Source of the DNA: Lachnospiraceae bacterium | GTDB taxonomy: Bacteria; Bacillota; Clostridia; Lachnospirales; Lachnospiraceae | DNA length: 32,030 nt | Direction: 5' to 3' | NCBI GenBank assembly: GCA_021200995.1 | Contig: JAJQFS010000029.1 | Location: 1-32,030 of the forward strand | In this document: positions 7,890-16,551 of the stretch, in pieces | Layout of the letters: every line of letters begins with the position of its first letter | Numbering within the stretch: the stretch's first letter is position 1 | Translations under genes and position numbers: made by a program | The notes under the pieces: model-generated | What the model was told of the DNA's origin: nothing | Databases searched by the model: none | The model's input: only the letters and a program-made list of their open reading frames with translations

Positions 7890-8593
7890 TTGCCACCCCC
7901 AATATGACTGGTCAGATCCTCCATAAACTCAGTCTTCCTGCCCCGGCTGATCACCAATTCCTCACCCGCCACCACCGCGGCGCCATTGCGGACAGCCTCC
8001 ACATATTCCAGGTTCACAAGATACCCTTTATTACATCTGGAAAAACCATGCTCCCGCAGCGATTCCTCCACATCCTTCATCGTCCCCGTGGCGCTCAGAT
8101 TTCCGTCCTTGGTATGATAAATCAGCGTATGCCCCTGGCTTTCCACATAATACACGCCGGACGCCGCCACCTTCCTGCTGCCTTCTCTTGTGGAGATTAC
8201 CAGAAAATACTGTTCCTTCTTTTTCATCCGGCTGATTGCCCGGTCCAAACGCTGAGAAAACGCAAAATACGTTACCGGCTTGAGCACATAATCCAGCGCG
8301 TCCACCGCGTAACCCCGGATCGCGTACTGCGCCATATTGGTAATGAAAATAATCACCACGTCCTGGTCCTGCCCGCGGATCTTCTCCGCCGCGGTCATGC
8401 CATCCATCAGCCTCATCTGAATATCCATCAGGATGATATCATACACCGCCCTGTAATTATTCAGGATATGCTCACCATCCCTGAAGGCCGAAATCTGCAG
8501 CCTGTTGCCGCTCTCCTTTTCATAGCGGCGCAGATACTCCGTAAACTGCGTCACATAATTCTGTTCATCCTCCACAATGGCGATGTGAATCAT
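7886..8593 (-). CDS. LytTR-family response regulator
   Basis: The ATG at 8593 has a GGGGGTGAAGG region just upstream and gives 235 residues; longer frames add an unlikely N-terminus. The receiver domain begins IHIAIVEDEQ and has D57 in IILMDIQM as the phosphorylation site. A LytTR DNA-binding domain follows (about 130-235), with GVYYVESQGHTLIY, FSRCNKGYLVNLEYVEAV and ISRGRKTEF. Such proteins activate target genes by binding pairs of short repeats. It is translationally coupled to the kinase and driven by its own consensus promoter. Likely targets are unknown; the 23-bp repeat found upstream is a candidate. Confidence 0.92.
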   Translation of the reverse strand: MIHIAIVEDEQNYVTQFTEYLRRYEKESGNRLQISAFRDGEHILNNYRAVYDIILMDIQMRLMDGMTAAEKIRGQDQDVVIIFITNMAQYAIRGYAVDALDYVLKPVTYFAFSQRLDRAISRMKKKEQYFLVISTREGSRKVAASGVYYVESQGHTLIYHTKDGNLSATGTMKDVEESLREHGFSRCNKGYLVNLEYVEAVRNGAAVVAGEELVISRGRKTEFMEDLTSHIGGGK

Positions 8594-8645
8594 AGCCTTC
8601 ACCCCCGTTTCACGCGCCCACTCCCGGCACTCCGGCTTTTTTCTC

Positions 8646-8674
8646 ATTATGTGAAATTTGTGGTGGAATGTCAA
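8646..8674 (-). promoter_or_regulatory. Sigma-A promoter of the LytTR/kinase operon
   Basis: On the minus strand TTGACA and CATAAT are separated by exactly 17 bases. The leader to the ATG at 8593 is about 45 bases. Confidence 0.75.
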
Positions 8675-8730
8675 TCAGAGAATAAAAATGTAAATCCCGC
8701 CGCTGCCGGTTATCGATCTCTTTAGATTCT

Positions 8731-8753
8731 TTTCATAAGTTTCAAGAATGTTG
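8731..8753. repeat. 23-bp repeat element, copy 2
   Basis: Identical over 23 bases to 5970-5992. It lies about 57 bases upstream of the -35 box of the LytTR operon and just before a candidate plus-strand promoter for the ATPase gene. The 325-base interval 8594-8918 otherwise holds only promoters. Confidence 0.6.
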
Positions 8754-8756
8754 TGG

Positions 8757-8784
8757 TTGCGTCCGAAAAGCGTTATGATATATA
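8757..8784 (+). promoter_or_regulatory. Candidate promoter for the AAA-ATPase/nuclease-like gene
   Basis: TTGCGT and TATATA are separated by 16 bases, next to the 23-bp repeat. A second TATAAT at 8892-8897 lies closer to the gene but lacks a good -35, so the true promoter is unsettled. Confidence 0.35.
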
Positions 8785-8918
8785 AAAATACAGAACGTAT
8801 GCGAAGCGCGGTATTTATACGGAGCTGTTTGATAAGCGGGCGGAGTTTTTCAGGGAGGCTTGAAACCATTTCTTTTCTGTGATACTCTGTTTATAATAAA
8901 GGAAATGGAGATGATCGC

Positions 8919-10679
8919 ATGGAAAAGAGAAGACCTCCGGTAGGAATTGACAGTTTTGAGCAGCTTCGAGAAGCAGATTTTTATTATATAGATAAAACAG
9001 GCCTGATCAGAGAACTTTTGTCAAACTGGGGCGCGGTAAATCTCTTCACCCGCCCTCGCCGCTTCGGCAAGAGCCTGAATATGAGCATGCTCAAATCCTT
9101 TTTTGAAATCGGGACGGACAAATCTCTGTTCGACGGACTGGCGATTTCAAAGGAAATTGCGCTCTGCGAAGAATACATGGGAAGGTTTCCGGTCATTTCC
9201 ATCACCCTCAAACAGGTAAAAGGACTGAATTACGCATCCGCGGAGACACAGATGTGGACCGCCATCAGCATGGAAGCCGAGCGGCTTTCCTACCTTGCAA
9301 GCAGCGACCGCCTGGACGACACGGACAAACAGCTTTTAAACGATTTACGGCTCTGCAGAGGGAATCTGCCCAGTGCCCTGCTCCAGCTGTCCCGCCTTCT
9401 CTGCAAGCATTATCAGCAGAAGGTCATCATCCTGATTGATGAGTATGACGTTCCGCTGCAGAAAGCGGAGGCAAACGGCTATTACGCGGAAATGGCGGAG
9501 CTGATCAGCCAGCTCTTCGGTTATGGTATGAAAACCAACAGTAATATGCTGTTCTCGGTTGTCACCGGCTGCCTCAGAATTGCAAAAGAAAGCATTTTCA
9601 CAGGATTTAACAATCCGAAGGTTCACACGGTCGTAGACGATCAGTATGACGAATGGTTCGGCTTCACTGACGCGGAAGTGCAGGAAATGCTCGCTTATTA
9701 TGGACTGAGCGAGTATTATGAAATCACAAAGGAATGGTACGATGGCTACCGTTTCGGCTCTGTCAATGTCTACTGCCCCTGGGATGTGATCAACTGGTGC
9801 GAGCAGCTTCGCCGCAGTAAGGACCACACGCCCCGCGATTTCTGGGCAAACACCAGCAGCAACGATATGATTCTTCGTTTTGTGGAGCTGGCGGATGAAA
9901 CTACCCGGGCAGAGCTAGAGGAGCTTTCCGAAGGGAAGAGTATTGATAAGGAACTCCGCCTCGACCTGACCTACGCCGAACTCGATCAGAATATCGACCA
10001 CCTGTGGGGCATTCTCTTTTCCACCGGCTACCTGACATACACCGGCAGAAATGAAGACGGAAGCTATCAGCTGAAAATCCCGAACCGGGAAATCAATCAC
10101 CTTTTCGGGCACCAGATCAAAGACTGGTTTCAGAACCGTGTGGAAGGCGGGCTTCAGCCCTTATTCCGGGCTTTTGACGAGCACTGCGCCGCTGATATCG
10201 AAAACGCCATCAATACCTGCCTCACGGATTCCATCAGCTTCATGGACGGCGGGAATACCGATGAAGTGAAGGAAACCTTTTATCACGGCCTCCTCCTGGG
10301 TTTGCTGCGCGGCCGCCGCGGCTGGCGCGTAAAATCAAATCGTGAAGCCGGAAACGGCCGGGCCGACATCATCCTCATCGACCGGACCCGGCAGTGCGGA
10401 CATATTATCGAAGTGAAATATGCCAGGAATTCTTCTCTGCTGACGAATCGGGCCCAGACCGCCCTGCGGCAAATCGACGACAGGGCTTATGACGAGTATT
10501 TCAGCAATGCGGACATTTCGGAAATCTATCATTACGGGATCGCGTTTTGTCAGAAAAGGTGCAGGGTGGCGGATATAAAGGATGCCCTTCGTCTTCCTCC
10601 GGACAAAGCAATCGCAGGCCCTAAGCTGACACAGGACGAGCTGGACGCCGAACTTACAAAAGGGATTCATTCATTATAA
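8919..10679 (+). CDS. AAA-ATPase-like protein with C-terminal PD-(D/E)XK domain (DUF1703 type)
   Basis: The 586-residue protein belongs to the large, expanded family in gut anaerobes that pairs an AAA-ATPase-like domain with a PDDEXK_9 nuclease-like domain. The N-terminal signature GIDSFEQLREADFYYIDKT precedes a Walker-A-like TRPRRFGKS. IILIDEYDVPL is the Walker B. The C-terminal part carries GRADIILID with D483 and the IIEVKYAR strand with E498 and K500, the expected nuclease-fold residues, then QIDDRAYDEYF. A GGAG site lies 8 bases before the ATG. The function of this family is not established; mobile-element or defence links are proposed. Its 3' end overlaps the convergent GH115 gene by 26 bases. 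Confidence 0.9.
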   Translation: MEKRRPPVGIDSFEQLREADFYYIDKTGLIRELLSNWGAVNLFTRPRRFGKSLNMSMLKSFFEIGTDKSLFDGLAISKEIALCEEYMGRFPVISITLKQVKGLNYASAETQMWTAISMEAERLSYLASSDRLDDTDKQLLNDLRLCRGNLPSALLQLSRLLCKHYQQKVIILIDEYDVPLQKAEANGYYAEMAELISQLFGYGMKTNSNMLFSVVTGCLRIAKESIFTGFNNPKVHTVVDDQYDEWFGFTDAEVQEMLAYYGLSEYYEITKEWYDGYRFGSVNVYCPWDVINWCEQLRRSKDHTPRDFWANTSSNDMILRFVELADETTRAELEELSEGKSIDKELRLDLTYAELDQNIDHLWGILFSTGYLTYTGRNEDGSYQLKIPNREINHLFGHQIKDWFQNRVEGGLQPLFRAFDEHCAADIENAINTCLTDSISFMDGGNTDEVKETFYHGLLLGLLRGRRGWRVKSNREAGNGRADIILIDRTRQCGHIIEVKYARNSSLLTNRAQTALRQIDDRAYDEYFSNADISEIYHYGIAFCQKRCRVADIKDALRLPPDKAIAGPKLTQDELDAELTKGIHSL

Positions 10680-13600
10680 TCAGGAGAACAATATTCAGCA
10701 AAGGCGGTCGATGCGCGGTTGCGCTATCACAAACCTTTCCACCCGCAGCCCGGAGGCAAACGCTGAGAAGCTCAGAAGATGCTCCCCCCGCGATAAGCTC
10801 CACCTTCGCGATTGGCGTCAGGCGCCAGATGTGCTCAGCCTCATATTTCCAGAGATTGCCCCCACGGTAAAGGCAGTCTTTTGTGACAGGCGCGTCATCG
10901 ATACTGACAGCAAAGCGGCCGTTCTTCGCACAGGTTGCATAGGTGAGTGCCCAGATGGTATAGGCGCCGCCTGTGCAGGAAAAGCGGTAGTGCAGCGAGG
11001 GCGCGGTTTCCAGGGTATCCCACTCCCGGTTTTTCTCCCGGATATGCATGGCGATGCCGCTGCGGTCATGCGTTTCGCTGACGCAGTACGCCCAGGTGTA
11101 ATTCGTCATATAGGCATAAGGGCTCTGACCCCAGGCAGCGAATGCGTTAATTCTGACAATTCCGTCACATTCTGTGAAAAGCTGCTCTCCTTTTGCCAGC
11201 AATTCCTCCGCAGTTGTTTTTGTCACGGCTTCTTTTCCCAGTGCTTCTTCCATGGAAAGCTGCTCATCAGTCGCGCCAAGGCTGTCGCCGCCGCTTTCCC
11301 AGTGAGCACGGATCAGCGGGCGGGATGAAAGGGGCAGGTTGCTGTACCAGATCTTCTGTGCTTCCTCCATCAGGTCCTTACCAGGTAGGGTATCGTCGCC
11401 AGATTGAAAACGGATACAGTTGACCTTACAAGGTAATTCATTTACGATCGCTTCGGCCCTTTCCTGCCAGGATGCAAAGTCAGCCGCTCCCTTCTTCTCT
11501 CCAACTATTAACGTATCATCCTCGACAGAAGCAGTTAACGGATACAGCACAAATCCGGAAAAGGCGAAGTATCGATCCACCGCACGGAAATGAATCTCGT
11601 GTCGCCCAGCACTAAATCCCGGAAGCTTCAGATATAATCTGTCCACATGGTCCAGCGTGTTCATCTCCCAGTTTCCGCGCCACTCGTCGTTGGATAAGCT
11701 CTCTATGATCCGTTCCTCACCGTCATCTACCCGCACCCGAATGCGAATCCGACCCACGGAATTTAAGGAGGGATAGCGATGCAGCTCCAGCAGATAATCG
11801 CCGCCAGCTGGCAGCTTAACCGGATATGAAATCTCCGCGCCCTGCTCATACGCTTCCAGCAGGTCGCCGCCGCCACGGCCCAGGCGTTCGATGGTGCGCC
11901 AGCCCCGATTTATACGGTCATGAGGCAGCAAATCAGCATAAACCGCCAGGAAGTCCTCCCTTCCCTCTTTTTCGCTGTACGCCGCCCTAATCTCCTGTTC
12001 ACGTATGGCTTTTACCGGCGGTACCGCCGCGGGAAACATGGATGTCCTCGGCGGCGGGAAATCCTCCGGCGTCACGATACCATTCCACTTGCCGCCGCAC
12101 ATTTTCTCATTATAATACACCAGCATTCTACGCCGAAGATCCTCGAAGAAACGGGTGTATTCCACGCACCGCGCCTGCTCTTTTTCAACATCCGTTCCCG
12201 CCAGCAGCGCGCTCCGGTCCGCGAAATAATACATCGCTCCGGTATAATATGCGGCATGAATTTTCATCAGCACCATCTCAAAAAAGGCGGCCCTCTCTTC
12301 TTCCGGAAGGGATTCATGGATTGCGTTTCCCTTTTGATACAGGGCGCGAAGCTTATTTAATCGCACCGCCGCCTCGTTGACCGCTCCAGTCTGCAGGAAA
12401 ACATCCTCCTCCATCAGTTCAATTTTGCGCGTGTTGGTCACCTGTGCGAAGTCATTCAGAAGCGCGGCAGTCTCCCGTCCGTGGCCGCCAGCGAAATTGC
12501 GGTCAATCCAGTCCGCCAGGTAATCGTCCACGTTGGCGGTTCGTCCTTGCTCCCCCTTCCCGGTCTCCCAGCCCAGCCGCAGCACAAACTCCATCTCCTG
12601 CTCCAGCGGCTTGATGGCTCCCATATTGATCACCCAGAGTTTTCGGATGCCGTTATCGTAGGCCTTCTCCAGCTCATATTTCGTCTGCGCCAGCGGAATC
12701 AAAGAAATAAAAAGGTACGACCGTCCCGGCGGCGCCCAGTAGGAATTATGATAATAAATCCCGTTGCCGCCTTTGCGCTTCTGCGCGTCCCTGGATGGAT
12801 AACGACGGACATAGCCATAATTATCATTGGACCAGACCAGAGTCAGGTCCTCCGGGAGTGTAAGTCCATTGTCATATAATTCCAGAACCTCCTTATATGG
12901 AATGAAGAGCTTCATCACCGAAGCGGCATGGCCATCATGCTCTGGATCCGTACCGCCAGCCCTTTCATCCAAAGTCATCCCTGATGCGGCCTCAGACGCC
13001 TGCTCTTTCTCAGGCGCGCTCCCCAGCACCCCCGAAATAATCTCCTCCTGGTCATGAATAATCTGTTCCAGCAGCTCAATTTTTAACTGCCGCAGTTCCT
13101 CCGCTGTTTCCGCGTGCAGATTCTCCGTCTCAAAGCCGGAATCATGGATTCCCCGCATTCCCAGGGTATAACTGACCTCGAAATCCTGGTTCTGCTCGAC
13201 ACTTTCCCGCCAGTATTCCTGTAAAATCTCACGGTTGCGTCCTTCGATGGAGTAATCATATTTCACACTCTTATAGCCCTTCTTTTCAAGCCAGGGCCTC
13301 CACTCCCGGTTATTGCTGCGCATCAGCATGTCGCAGTGAGAGGTTCCCACCACTACGCCCATTCTGTCCGCCAGCGTGCCGTTTTCCTTTTTTATATTGA
13401 AAGAATTCACATGCATGGCGGGCCAGATGTAGTTTCCCTTCAGGCGCAGCAACAGCTCAAAAATCTTCTCATAGGTCTTTACCCCAATGGTGTCCTCGCC
13501 CATGTGCAGCCTGACCCAGTGATCCAGCTCCTCCTCATCATTGATGAAAATCCCGCGGTACTCGATCCCCGGATAGTCAAACTTCCTGTATCCATCCTGC

Positions 13601-14016
13601 AGCGAAAACGCGTCTCGCTCCCGCACCGGCACATCCGCCCAGAAATACCAGGGTGAGACGCCCAGCATCTCACTGAGTTCATAAATGCCGTAAATCGCAC
13701 CCCGCCGGTCGCTGCCCGCGATAATCAGGCGATTCTCACAAACCTTAAGCAGATATGCCTCTTTTCTCAGGGTGCCGTTTTCATCTGTGAAATCATTCCG
13801 GCTGACATAGGGCTGAATGCATTCGGAGGCGCCAAGCGTGCCGATGAGGATTTCCGGTTCGGAGGCAGTCATTTCAGCGCTTTCTTCCACAAAACGCACC
13901 CGCAGGACTTTTTTCAAATCCGTCCGCAGATTTTTTGCCGCGATTTTCACCGCATCAGTTTCCTGTTGATCTAAGATGATGCGGACTGCTCCGCCGTTCG
14001 CAATTGTAAATTCCAT
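10654..14016 (-). CDS. GH115 alpha-glucuronidase
   Basis: The 1120-residue protein matches GH115, which removes alpha-1,2-linked (4-O-methyl)glucuronic acid, typically from xylan. Visible landmarks are GRDRRGAIYGIYELSE-like AGSDRRGAIYGIYELSE, SPWYFWADVPV, YRGIFINDEEELDHW, KGNYIWPAMHVNSF, TLGMRGIHDSGFE, LVWSNDNYGYVRRYP and YYHNSYWAPPGRSYLF. Active-site residues were not assigned. No signal peptide is seen, so it is probably cytoplasmic. A polar insert (about residues 334-371, GSAPEKEQASEAASG onward) interrupts the barrel before FIPYKEVLELYDNG. After LLSVCLRAAGGKV the last roughly 30 residues look like read-through into the neighbour's 3' end. An AGGAGG-like site lies 6 bases before the ATG. 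It follows the GH2 gene by 110 bases in the same unit. Confidence 0.93.
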   Translation of the reverse strand: MEFTIANGGAVRIILDQQETDAVKIAAKNLRTDLKKVLRVRFVEESAEMTASEPEILIGTLGASECIQPYVSRNDFTDENGTLRKEAYLLKVCENRLIIAGSDRRGAIYGIYELSEMLGVSPWYFWADVPVRERDAFSLQDGYRKFDYPGIEYRGIFINDEEELDHWVRLHMGEDTIGVKTYEKIFELLLRLKGNYIWPAMHVNSFNIKKENGTLADRMGVVVGTSHCDMLMRSNNREWRPWLEKKGYKSVKYDYSIEGRNREILQEYWRESVEQNQDFEVSYTLGMRGIHDSGFETENLHAETAEELRQLKIELLEQIIHDQEEIISGVLGSAPEKEQASEAASGMTLDERAGGTDPEHDGHAASVMKLFIPYKEVLELYDNGLTLPEDLTLVWSNDNYGYVRRYPSRDAQKRKGGNGIYYHNSYWAPPGRSYLFISLIPLAQTKYELEKAYDNGIRKLWVINMGAIKPLEQEMEFVLRLGWETGKGEQGRTANVDDYLADWIDRNFAGGHGRETAALLNDFAQVTNTRKIELMEEDVFLQTGAVNEAAVRLNKLRALYQKGNAIHESLPEEERAAFFEMVLMKIHAAYYTGAMYYFADRSALLAGTDVEKEQARCVEYTRFFEDLRRRMLVYYNEKMCGGKWNGIVTPEDFPPPRTSMFPAAVPPVKAIREQEIRAAYSEKEGREDFLAVYADLLPHDRINRGWRTIERLGRGGGDLLEAYEQGAEISYPVKLPAGGDYLLELHRYPSLNSVGRIRIRVRVDDGEERIIESLSNDEWRGNWEMNTLDHVDRLYLKLPGFSAGRHEIHFRAVDRYFAFSGFVLYPLTASVEDDTLIVGEKKGAADFASWQERAEAIVNELPCKVNCIRFQSGDDTLPGKDLMEEAQKIWYSNLPLSSRPLIRAHWESGGDSLGATDEQLSMEEALGKEAVTKTTAEELLAKGEQLFTECDGIVRINAFAAWGQSPYAYMTNYTWAYCVSETHDRSGIAMHIREKNREWDTLETAPSLHYRFSCTGGAYTIWALTYATCAKNGRFAVSIDDAPVTKDCLYRGGNLWKYEAEHIWRLTPIAKVELIAGGASSELLSVCLRAAGGKVCDSATAHRPPLLNIVLLIIMNESLL

Positions 14017-14126
14017 CTTTTCCTCCCATAAACCAATATGAAGGCCACATTATTTATGAAGCGGCTTTTTCTAACTGTTCCATCTGCATGAGCGGACTCT
14101 TTCACGAAAAGGCGCTTTCCACTGTT

Positions 14127-16538
14127 TTACGAAATTTCTATCACCGTCTGCGCCGGGAGCAGTCCCGCCCCATACGCCGTCACCTTCACACGGCCTGCGC
14201 CGGTCACCACGAGCGCCACCGCGGCTTTCCCGTGATATAAATGAATCCTGTCCTCCGTCTTAGGCTCTGAGCTTTGCATGTCGCCGTTGTCCACGCCCAT
14301 AATGCAAGCCGGCCCCTCCACGATGAAATGAACCTCTGCGCTCTCTTTAAAAACCGGGTTGTCGTTCCAATCATAGGTACGCACTTTCAGCAACATTTGA
14401 TAAGGATAGCTCTGTACGCGTTGCTCCTCCCGCTCGAACTTAAGCTTCCCCGCCGCTCCCGGCGTCACCACCTCATGCCTGCACACCTCTTTCCCATTGT
14501 TGAAACCAATCACCGTCACCTTCCCCGGCAAATAAGGCAGATAGCCCGTGATGGTCCGGTTGGAGTACGCTGCCGTCGGTTTTAACAGAAATTCCTTCTC
14601 ATTGACATAAAGCTGCGCCTGCTCGCAGTTCGTCGCAATCATATAGGGAATAACCGCCCCCTGAAACTGTGGAAACTCCCAGCGCGTCTCATAACGAGGA
14701 TAATCCCAGCCCTCCTTCGTCTGATTGCATGGAATGGTGTAATCCATGACCGCGAACCGCACCACCGGCTCCTTCGTCCAATTGCTCTGATGCACCCAGG
14801 CAATCGGCCTCTTTTCCAGGTCAGCAGAAAATAGCGAGCCGGACCACCCCTTCGCCGGATACCCGATGGACTCTCCCAGATAGTCAATGCCCGTCCAGAT
14901 CATGCCGCCAATTACATATTCCCGCTTTTCCACGTCCCACCAGGGATTTTCATCAGAGTAATTCTGCATAATCTGGTCCTGCCCGCGGAAATACATGAAG
15001 GTTTCCGTGCCCAGAATGGCCTTATCCGGGATCAGCTCGTGAATCCGGTCATACCACTGCTCCTGATAATTACAGGAAATCAGATCCACGCGATCCGCAA
15101 TCAGTTTGATCTGCCTGACACGGTCGTCAATATCGTAGATTTCGCCTTCTTTGGCCTCATCCACAAATTTCTGGATATCTGTCACCTGCGACATATCCAC
15201 TTCCTGAGCGGTCGGATAGGTAAAATGCGGGTTCATAGCCAGGGAAACCGGGCGCGTGAAGTCCAACTCCTTTACCCGCGCCACATGCTCTTCCAGAATG
15301 GTCAGCATGGATGGATAGGACTGATTCTCCACCTCATTGCCCACGCCCCAGAACAGGATGGAAGGGCGGTTACGGTCCCTTAACACCATGGCGTCAATAT
15401 CCCGCTGCCACTCCGTCTCATGGTAACGGCCGTAAGCGCCGCCGGTCCACTTGTCAAAGCATTCCTCATACACGTAGAAACCCAGTTCATCGCACAGATC
15501 CAGCACTTCCGGCATATATAAATGATGCGCCAGACGCAGGGCGTTGCAGCCTATCTCCTTTAAGGCAAGCAGACGCTGCCGCCAGATTTCGGGCTGTACC
15601 GCCGTGCCGAAGGCACCCGCCTCCTGGTGGATGCAGACGCCTTTTAATTTCACGGATTCACCGTTGATAAATAACCCTTTTTCCGGGGATAATTTCACAT
15701 CACGCAGGCCGATTTTCAGGGAAAGTTCGTCCAGAATCTGCTCATCGGCAGACATATCTGCACCGGGCAGCGCATTTTGCTGACCATTCTGCAGACCACA
15801 GTCCAAGACAGCCTGGCTCATATCATCCCCGCTTTCCTTAAGCTGCAGTTTCAGATCGTACAGCACTGGATTTTCCGCGCTCCACAGCATCGGCTCCGAT
15901 ATGGTCAGGCAAATCTCTCCGTAGCCCTCGGCAATATAAACCACTTCTCCCAGCAACAACACTGCCCTCACAGGCAACTTCGTCCCTGTATGGATTTCAA
16001 GCTCTGCCTGCTCCTTCTCCACATGGGTGATCACCTGCACCTTTTCTCTCTCCAGATGCACCGCCGGCAAAACCTCCAGGTACACCTTCCGGTAAATCCC
16101 CGCTCCACTGTACCACCGGTCCGCGGGTACAGCCGTATTGTCTACCTTCACCATAATCCGATTTTCTCCGGGGTGAACCGCCTCCGTAATATCCAACGCA
16201 AACGGACTGTAGCCATATTTCCTGCCGCCCACACAGATATCATTTACCCAGACGGTGCTGTTCTCATAGACGCCGTCAAAGCACAGACGGTAAAGCGCAC
16301 CGGGCAGTTTTTCTCCCAGCACAAGCTCTCTCTGATACCAGCCAATCCCCCAGCGGTCAAAATACCCCTGCGCCGCGCCCTGCTTCATTTCCCTGTTATA
16401 AGGGCTCGCGATCTGCCAGTCATGCGGCAGCGTCACAGGAACATATTCCAGTCCCTGTGCCGAATCTTTCTCCATCGGTTCTAATCCCCGGTGCAGGGCA
16501 AATTTCCAGTTATCATTCAGGTTGATTATTTTTCGCAT
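14127..16538 (-). CDS. GH2 beta-glycosidase (beta-galactosidase/beta-glucuronidase-like)
   Basis: The ATG at 16538 has a GGGG site 8 bases upstream and yields 803 residues starting MRKIINLNDNWKF, the usual GH2 opening; a longer frame would overlap the previous gene. Domains in order are the sugar-binding jelly-roll (LPHDWQIASPYN, GWYQRELVL, WVNDICVGGRKYGYSPF), an immunoglobulin-like domain, and the barrel. E402 in WGVGNEVENQ is the likely acid/base and E512 in ILGTETFMY the likely nucleophile. C-terminal beta domains follow. A polar insert (about 242-270, CGLQNGQQNALPGADMS) lengthens the sandwich domain. There is no signal peptide. It probably removes beta-galactose or beta-glucuronate from imported oligosaccharides; specificity is uncertain. 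It starts 13 bases after the DUF6088-like gene. Confidence 0.92.
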   Translation of the reverse strand: MRKIINLNDNWKFALHRGLEPMEKDSAQGLEYVPVTLPHDWQIASPYNREMKQGAAQGYFDRWGIGWYQRELVLGEKLPGALYRLCFDGVYENSTVWVNDICVGGRKYGYSPFALDITEAVHPGENRIMVKVDNTAVPADRWYSGAGIYRKVYLEVLPAVHLEREKVQVITHVEKEQAELEIHTGTKLPVRAVLLLGEVVYIAEGYGEICLTISEPMLWSAENPVLYDLKLQLKESGDDMSQAVLDCGLQNGQQNALPGADMSADEQILDELSLKIGLRDVKLSPEKGLFINGESVKLKGVCIHQEAGAFGTAVQPEIWRQRLLALKEIGCNALRLAHHLYMPEVLDLCDELGFYVYEECFDKWTGGAYGRYHETEWQRDIDAMVLRDRNRPSILFWGVGNEVENQSYPSMLTILEEHVARVKELDFTRPVSLAMNPHFTYPTAQEVDMSQVTDIQKFVDEAKEGEIYDIDDRVRQIKLIADRVDLISCNYQEQWYDRIHELIPDKAILGTETFMYFRGQDQIMQNYSDENPWWDVEKREYVIGGMIWTGIDYLGESIGYPAKGWSGSLFSADLEKRPIAWVHQSNWTKEPVVRFAVMDYTIPCNQTKEGWDYPRYETRWEFPQFQGAVIPYMIATNCEQAQLYVNEKEFLLKPTAAYSNRTITGYLPYLPGKVTVIGFNNGKEVCRHEVVTPGAAGKLKFEREEQRVQSYPYQMLLKVRTYDWNDNPVFKESAEVHFIVEGPACIMGVDNGDMQSSEPKTEDRIHLYHGKAAVALVVTGAGRVKVTAYGAGLLPAQTVIEIS

Positions 16539-16551
16539 ATGTAATCCCCTT

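Noticed and set aside
8800-8862. Short frame ending FDKRAEFFREA before the AAA-ATPase gene, looking like a protein tail
   Set aside because: Only about 25 residues after a stop codon, with no start or recognisable family; too short to call a remnant.
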